DNA of 13,736 nt from NCBI GenBank assembly GCA_010015675.1, contig ML976983.1:908907-922642 (forward strand). Direction: 5' to 3'. Positions 9,349 to 13,736 of the stretch are shown here, one piece after another. The position numbers were made by a program, and so were the translations under genes. The notes under the pieces are model-generated. The model was not told where the DNA came from. It made no database searches and saw nothing but the letters and a program-made list of their open reading frames with translations. Every line of letters starts with the position of its first letter. The first letter of the stretch is position 1. The stretch comes from Byssothecium circinans (Eukaryota; Ascomycota; Dothideomycetes; Pleosporales; Massarinaceae).

Positions 9349-10250
9349 ATCCGACACGACCTTCTCGGCTCAAAGGTCGCTAGAAACGCCAAGCTGCGGC
9401 CTCAGTGGCGCAACGTCTTGCGCATCAAGGACGTGCCGTGGTTGAGTGACCATCGTCTGCTCCCAGATGCTGTCTTCCCGGCTGCGGGGTACATCGCAAC
9501 GGCGGTCGAGGCGGCTACACGCATTCACCACGAGTATCCAACACCATTGACCATTACTGGATACTCGCTACGCGACGTTTCTATCAAGTCAACCCTACAG
9601 ATACCGGAAGATGATTACGGCATCGAGTTGATGACAAGCATGGATCTTGCAGATGCCGCCTTAGCCCAAACGCCCACGTGGGTTACCTTTTCCATCAGCA
9701 CCGTGGCTCGCGATTCCGATGAATGGACAGAGCATTGCACTGGACGCATTAGGGTGGAGATAGCTGAAAACAACCTGATTTCAGCTTCAGATTTGACCGT
9801 AGATCCCGCCGCCCGGGCTGCAGACTCAACTTCGTGGTACAAAACGTTCGCGGCAGTTGGACTAGGTTATGGTCCAACATTTCGCCCTTTGTCACACATA
9901 CGTGCGGATACACGAACAAAGAACTGCGCTTCAGCTATAGTTGCACTGAAGACTACGGTCGAAACGATGATAGGTCAATCCCCCTACGTGCTGCATCCGG
10001 CTTCTCTTGACGGTGCCATCCAACTGGGGCTAATTGCCTGCCACAACAGCCAGGCTGAGGAGGCCAGCTCGGCTTTTGTACCTGTGCATTTCTCTCAGCT
10101 GTACCTCAGTGCTGGACTTCCCGAAGACCTAGGGTCAGCCAATGTTGTCGCGCGCGGCGAGCGACACGGCCTACGGGGTGCCCATCTTGATTTCGTTATG
10201 AGAACGCCCGACGGACGCGAGATTTTGCAAGTGACGGATCTCTGCTGTTC
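9349..10250 (+). other. PKS dehydratase (DH) domain
   Basis: A hot-dog-fold dehydratase that removes water from the beta-hydroxy intermediate. The catalytic His is in WLSDHRLLPDAVFPAAGY (codon 9451-9453) and the catalytic Asp in HPASLDGAIQ (codon 10009-10011). The region is free of lesions. The Gly often found four residues after the His is Pro here, which may be a normal family variant. Confidence 0.85.
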
Positions 10251-10439
10251 AAGCTACTCTCGCATGTCTCATTCCAGGGATCAAGCTTACAGTAGCCCCT
10301 TCACACGTCTGATCTGGAAGCCTGATATCCGCTCCCTAGATAACAGTCAACGCCGTGAGCTGTTTCCCCCTCCTCTTGAGAACGTGGACCGGGCCCCGCT
10401 ATAGGGTGTTGTTAACAAGCTTGCATACGCCATTATGTA

Positions 10440-11340
10440 TGATATCTACGAAACGTTTGCCGGAGCCAGCGCGACTTATCCACAGCCAAGGCCCTCGGGA
10501 GAAGTTGGCCACTTTTTTGAGTGGATTAAGAGGCGGGGCACACTCGACGATAACGAGCTTCGGCGTGAGTTCAAGGGTCTCACGAGCAAAGAGCGTCTTG
10601 CCAAGATCGATGAACTGGTATCTCAAGCGCCTCATGTCTTTAAGGTGCAAACATCCAAGCTCCTACATGAAAACATGGACGATATCCTCACAGAACGACG
10701 AACTAGTATCAACGTTATCATCTCCAAGGGCCTTCTTACGCCACTGTACCAAGAGGGACTCCTAATGACCGGTGTGTACCCCCAGCTCTTCAATGTACTG
10801 GACAGCTTGGGCCACGCCAACCCAAACATGCGCTACATCAAGATCAGTGGCGGCACAGGTGGAGCCACCCATATCGCGATGCAGGCAATACGCAGTGCGA
10901 ACGGCATAAAGAGCTACCATGATTATACTTTCACCGACATCTCCCCTGGTTTCTTAGCCACCGCGCGCGAAACATTGTCTGGCTCCGGCTTCGATGACAT
11001 GATCTACAACGTGCTGGATGCCGAGCAAGACCCTGAGGCAAACGGCTATGAGCCAATATATGATGTCGTACTTGCCTGCCAGGTCCTCCATGCCACCTCC
11101 GATATGAGCAAGACTCTAACAAACGTTGGAAAACTTCTCAAGCCCAGAGGGAAGCTTGTTCTAGTTGAGACCACCCAGAATTTTGTCGTGCCCGGAGTTG
11201 TGGTGGGTACCTTCACAGGATACTGGGCTGGCATTCTAGACGGCCGTCTCGATGCCCCATTCATGAGTGTGGAAATGTGGGACACTAATCTGAAGTCCGC
11301 AGGCTTCTTAGGCGCTAAGCTTGTGCTGGACGATTTTCCT
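10440..11340 (+). other. PKS C-methyltransferase (cMT) domain
   Basis: An SAM-dependent alpha-carbon methylation domain. The glycine-rich loop reads YIKISGGTGGATH near 10834-10872, followed by YTFTDISPGFL (acidic-loop region), VVLACQVLHAT and KLVLVE. Compared with the common LEIGAGTGG form, the Glu and first Gly are replaced by Lys and Ser, each explainable by one G-to-A change. This suggests the methyltransferase was drifting even where no stop occurs. Confidence 0.82.
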
Positions 11341-11931
11341 TCCCCATATAATACTACTTCCGTGATTGTCTCTACATTTATCGGCGCAATCGTGCCCGAA
11401 ATAAGGACAACTATCAGTGAAGATATTCAGCTTCTCTACAGCGCTGAAGTTGCCCCGCCTCTTCTGCAGCGGCTCCTTCAGGAAGTTGAGCAGCGTAAAC
11501 TTCTGACAAAGTCGACCCCGCTCCAGGAAGCACCGAGCAAGGTGCTTTCAGATTCGAACGTGATCGTTTTCCTCGACGAGAAGCATCTTCAGCTCCACAA
11601 TGATGACCGAAACCTAGCCGCTTTCCAGTACTTGGCACGCAGCGCAAGAAGTATGACAGTTCTCACCAGTTGCGGTATCGCCAAGGGCCGTAACCCGGAT
11701 GGTGCGTTGATCGCTGGATTGCTCCGCGTTCTTAAGACTGAAAATCCTGCGTGTCAGTTTCTCTCCATCGATATCGACCGTGAAGGCTTCGCCGTCAAAG
11801 CCTGTGATACCGAAGCAAGTCATTTCACGCGCAGCATTATTGATAAAGTACTGGAGCTTTATGCGGCTACATCTGTCGTACAGAATGGGAACCCAACAGA
11901 CCGCGAGTTTGTTTGGCAAGATGGTGCTCTT
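11341..11931 (+). other. PKS linker/structural region between cMT and ER
   Basis: An open stretch with no catalytic motif, in the place where HR-PKSs carry a degenerate structural KR region and linker. It ends at the TAG at 11932-11934, right before the conserved-looking VSRF that leads into ER. Confidence 0.5.
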
Positions 11932-11949
11932 TAGGTGAGTCGATTCGTT

Positions 11950-12930
11950 GCCGTTTCCCAGGCGGAGATCTCTTACCCAAAGGAGTACTATCTCTCTAAC
12001 AATGAACTTGGGGAGACTAAGCCAGAGATGCTGCCACTCGGCAGCCAAGGTTCCGTACACGCCGCTTTTGAGATGCCCGGTGTGCTTGGCTCGCTGTTTT
12101 TTGCGCCAGATAAGACATCATTGATGCTACTGCCGCAAGATCATGTCGATGTTTAGATCACAGCCGTCAGCCTGGCCTACGACGACTTAGAAGTTTGGTT
12201 GGGTCGGGTTGACACCCCACACTCCCTGTTCGAATTCGCAGGCACCGTGACCGCGATTAGCTTAGCAGTGAATCATCTCAACGTTGGGGACTACGTGTGC
12301 GGGCTAAGTAGCGGACAATTCCATGTTGGCAACTCAGCACGTGTCTTGAGTGCAGGGAGGTGATGACGCCGTAAGAATGGCAACTTTGCCCCGGTCTTAC
12401 TCTACCGTGATCTATGCTCTAGAGCACATTGCCCATCTGCCTTCCGAGAGGTGGACAGGCAAGAGTATGCTGGTTCAATCGGCTACCACCCATATTGGCA
12501 TCGTGGCCATCATCCTAGCAAAAGCGAAAGGCGCCGACGTATTCGCTATGGTGAACACTCCTGATTAAGCACTCTTCCTAGCTAGTGAGACCGGCATAGC
12601 GCCATCGCATATATTCACGTCGAATTTACCTGGGGCTGTGAATGCAACCAAGAAAGGCGGGTTTGACATTATTCTGAGCACGGCCCGAGAAGACCTCGAT
12701 TTCTTGTACATGACGCCCCATTACCTACAGCCTATGGGCCATCTGATTCATGTGGGTCGGATAGAGAGACAAAGCGAACAGGCAGTTACTAAGCTTGATA
12801 TAAGCTTGCTCTCCAGGAAAAACGCCACCTTCTCCTCGGTTGACCTTGCTGTATTGGCCAACTCGGCCCCAGCTCTCACCCGTCAGCTCTTGCAGACCGT
12901 CAAGAAATATCTTTGTTAGGACCTCATCAA
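11950..12930 (+). other. PKS enoylreductase (ER) domain, heavily damaged
   Basis: NADPH-dependent enoyl reduction. Recognisable are AFEMPGVLGSLFF, RMATLPRSYSTVIYALEHI, the nucleotide-binding LVQSATTHIGIVAI, GFDIILSTA and KNATFSSVDLAVL. The usual GG of SATGG is TH here, so the glycine-rich loop is lost. It carries TAG 12154, a frameshift near 12345-12350, TAA 12566 and TAG 12917. Confidence 0.82.
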
Positions 12931-13099
12931 ACCCACCCAGCCGTTCGGTGGCACTGCTATAGATGTTGCTAACCTGCCGCGTGTGCTGGCAAATTTCTCC
13001 AAGTCGGACGGCTACAGGGGTAAGCTAGTAGTAACGTTTACGGACCCTCGGTTGGAAGTCAAGATGGTTCCGCCGTTCCCAACAGCACAATTCAATTCT

Positions 13100-13555
13100 G
13101 GTGCCTGCTACGTTATAACGGGTACGCTAGGCGGCTTAGGACAGTCCATCATACAGTAGATGGTTAATCGCGGCGCAAGACACCTGGTTCTCTTATCCAG
13201 ACGTCCGGTTGACAGTGTCCATACTGCAAAGCGTCTCATCCAGAGCTTGTCTGACCGCGGCGTCAACGTTAAACCGATTATCTGTGATGTGACTGACTTG
13301 GCCAAGCTCAAAAGCACTATCGACCAGGCATCTTCCTTTCGGTCAATCAAAGGTATCGTGCATGCAGCCGTCTCATGGCACGATCTCTCATTCGACAAGC
13401 TCTCAGTCAACCGATGGCGCGAAAGTCTGGCGGCCAAGGTGCAAGGAACTAAGAACCTACACGAAGCGACGCGGTCGATGCCGCTCGATTTCTTCGTCAT
13501 GACTACTTCACTGCTATCCGTGTATGCGCTAGCCACGCAAGCTGCATATACAGCT
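13100..13555 (+). other. PKS ketoreductase (KR) domain, truncated
   Basis: The Rossmann motif TGTLGGLG is at 13118-13141, then NRGARHLVLLSRR, KGIVHAA, KVQGTKNLHE and FFVMTTSLLSVYALATQAAY. Catalytic Ser (13508-13510) and Tyr (13547-13549) have the normal S-x12-Y spacing. A TAG at 13157-13159 replaces the Trp expected in ARWM. Similarity stops a few residues after the tyrosine, so the C-terminal part of KR and the ACP are missing. Confidence 0.82.
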
Positions 13556-13736
13556 ACAGTGCCAAGACAAAAGTATCCGGACCATCCAAATCGAGCAAAT
13601 TGTTCCCAAACTTCAACACCCCCTACCACCACCAATCTTTACTCAGTTTACGCGTTTTTTACGTCAAATTAATGGCGCCGCCTCATACTACCCTCCGCCG
13701 GTCCTTTTCAGGCGATATATCGCGTGCGCGCCCACC
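13556..13736. other. Non-PKS sequence after the KR break
   Basis: The frame continues to a TAA at 13670-13672, but the peptide (rich in Pro, Thr and Ser) does not resemble KR or ACP. No gene or element is recognised on either strand. The sequence probably belongs to whatever rearrangement or insertion truncated the PKS. Confidence 0.45.

Larger units (their letters stand above)
6142..13555 (+). pseudogene. Highly reducing type I polyketide synthase, decayed and 3'-truncated
   Basis: Three introns (6188-6246, 6719-6784, 7200-7262) connect exons that read as a fungal HR-PKS in the order KS, MAT, DH, cMT, ER, KR, about 2,400 conceptual residues before the break. Landmarks are KS Cys in TACSSS (about residue 180), KS HGTGT, MAT GHSSGE (Ser about 712), DH His (about 1041) and Asp (about 1227), an SAM loop near 1506, KR TGTLGGLG (about 2263) and KR Tyr (about 2406). 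In-frame stops are TAG 6151, 6627, 6891, 10402, 11932, 12154, 12917 and 13157 and TAA 12566 (first bases given). Frameshifts lie near 7084-7087 and 12345-12350. Two long stretches remain open, 7263-10401 and 10405-11931, and could be miscalled as separate genes. Homology ends just after the KR tyrosine, and no ACP follows in the window. The ancestral enzyme would iteratively build a methylated, reduced polyketide in the cytosol. Confidence 0.92.

Noticed and set aside
7072..9842. Minus-strand ORFs of 75-127 aa under the PKS
   Set aside because: They are shadow frames opposite a motif-confirmed coding sequence, with no independent evidence.
7312..10404. A complete 1030-aa PKS gene starting at 7312
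   Set aside because: The supposed start is a GTG inside the ketosynthase, and upstream exons with the active-site cysteine are clearly present. It is an open fragment of the pseudogene.
11935..11940. GTGAGT after the TAG at 11932 as an intron donor that would skip the stop
   Set aside because: The frame continues directly after the stop with plausible PKS sequence leading into ER, so an intron here would delete conserved residues.
13160..13672. A free-standing 170-aa ketoreductase protein
   Set aside because: It is the in-frame continuation of the PKS KR after the TAG at 13157; the first glycine-rich loop lies upstream of it and the C-terminal tail is not KR.

Overview
The window looks like filamentous ascomycete (Pezizomycotina) DNA. 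Genes contain short introns of 58-66 nt with GT..AG ends, and the gene content is that of a fungal secondary-metabolite cluster. A Dothideomycete-like origin is a guess from gene style only. An AT-rich, TA-rich block (1-~285) gives way abruptly to DNA of ordinary composition, which resembles the edge of a decayed repeat next to a gene region.

Layout: (a) 1-~285, AT-rich repeat-like DNA, followed at 300-357 by a short direct repeat and a near-perfect palindrome. (b) 358-1454, no convincing gene. (c) 1455-3140 (-), an intact 561-aa DHA2/Tri12-like MFS exporter. (d) 3141-4225, the exporter promoter and a tandem duplication (3784-4106) carrying a hairpin. (e) 4226-5600 (-), a group-A FAD monooxygenase pseudogene with two introns, six premature stops and one frameshift. 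(f) 5601-6141, a divergent promoter with TATA-like boxes on both sides and a GCGG-N5-CCGC site of the Zn2Cys6 type. (g) 6142-~13555 (+), a highly reducing polyketide synthase pseudogene (KS-MAT-DH-cMT-ER-KR) with three introns, nine premature stops and two frameshifts, cut off inside KR so that no ACP is present in the window. (h) ~13556-13736, sequence unrelated to a PKS.

How the genes would have worked together (inference): the HR-PKS would have built a methyl-branched reduced polyketide, the FAD monooxygenase would have hydroxylated or epoxidised it, and the MFS protein would have exported it. The divergent promoter would have co-expressed the two enzymes. The two biosynthetic genes are now dead while the exporter reading frame is clean.

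The main observation is the form of the decay. Of 15 in-frame premature stops I located, 13 are TAG, one TAA and one TGA. Nearly all can be derived from CAG, CAA or TGG by one transition in CpA/TpG context, as expected from repeat-induced point mutation (RIP) or a similar deamination process. Lesions concentrate at the two ends of the PKS, and about 4.7 kb in its middle holds only one. All homology statements come from reading motifs by eye; no database search was run.
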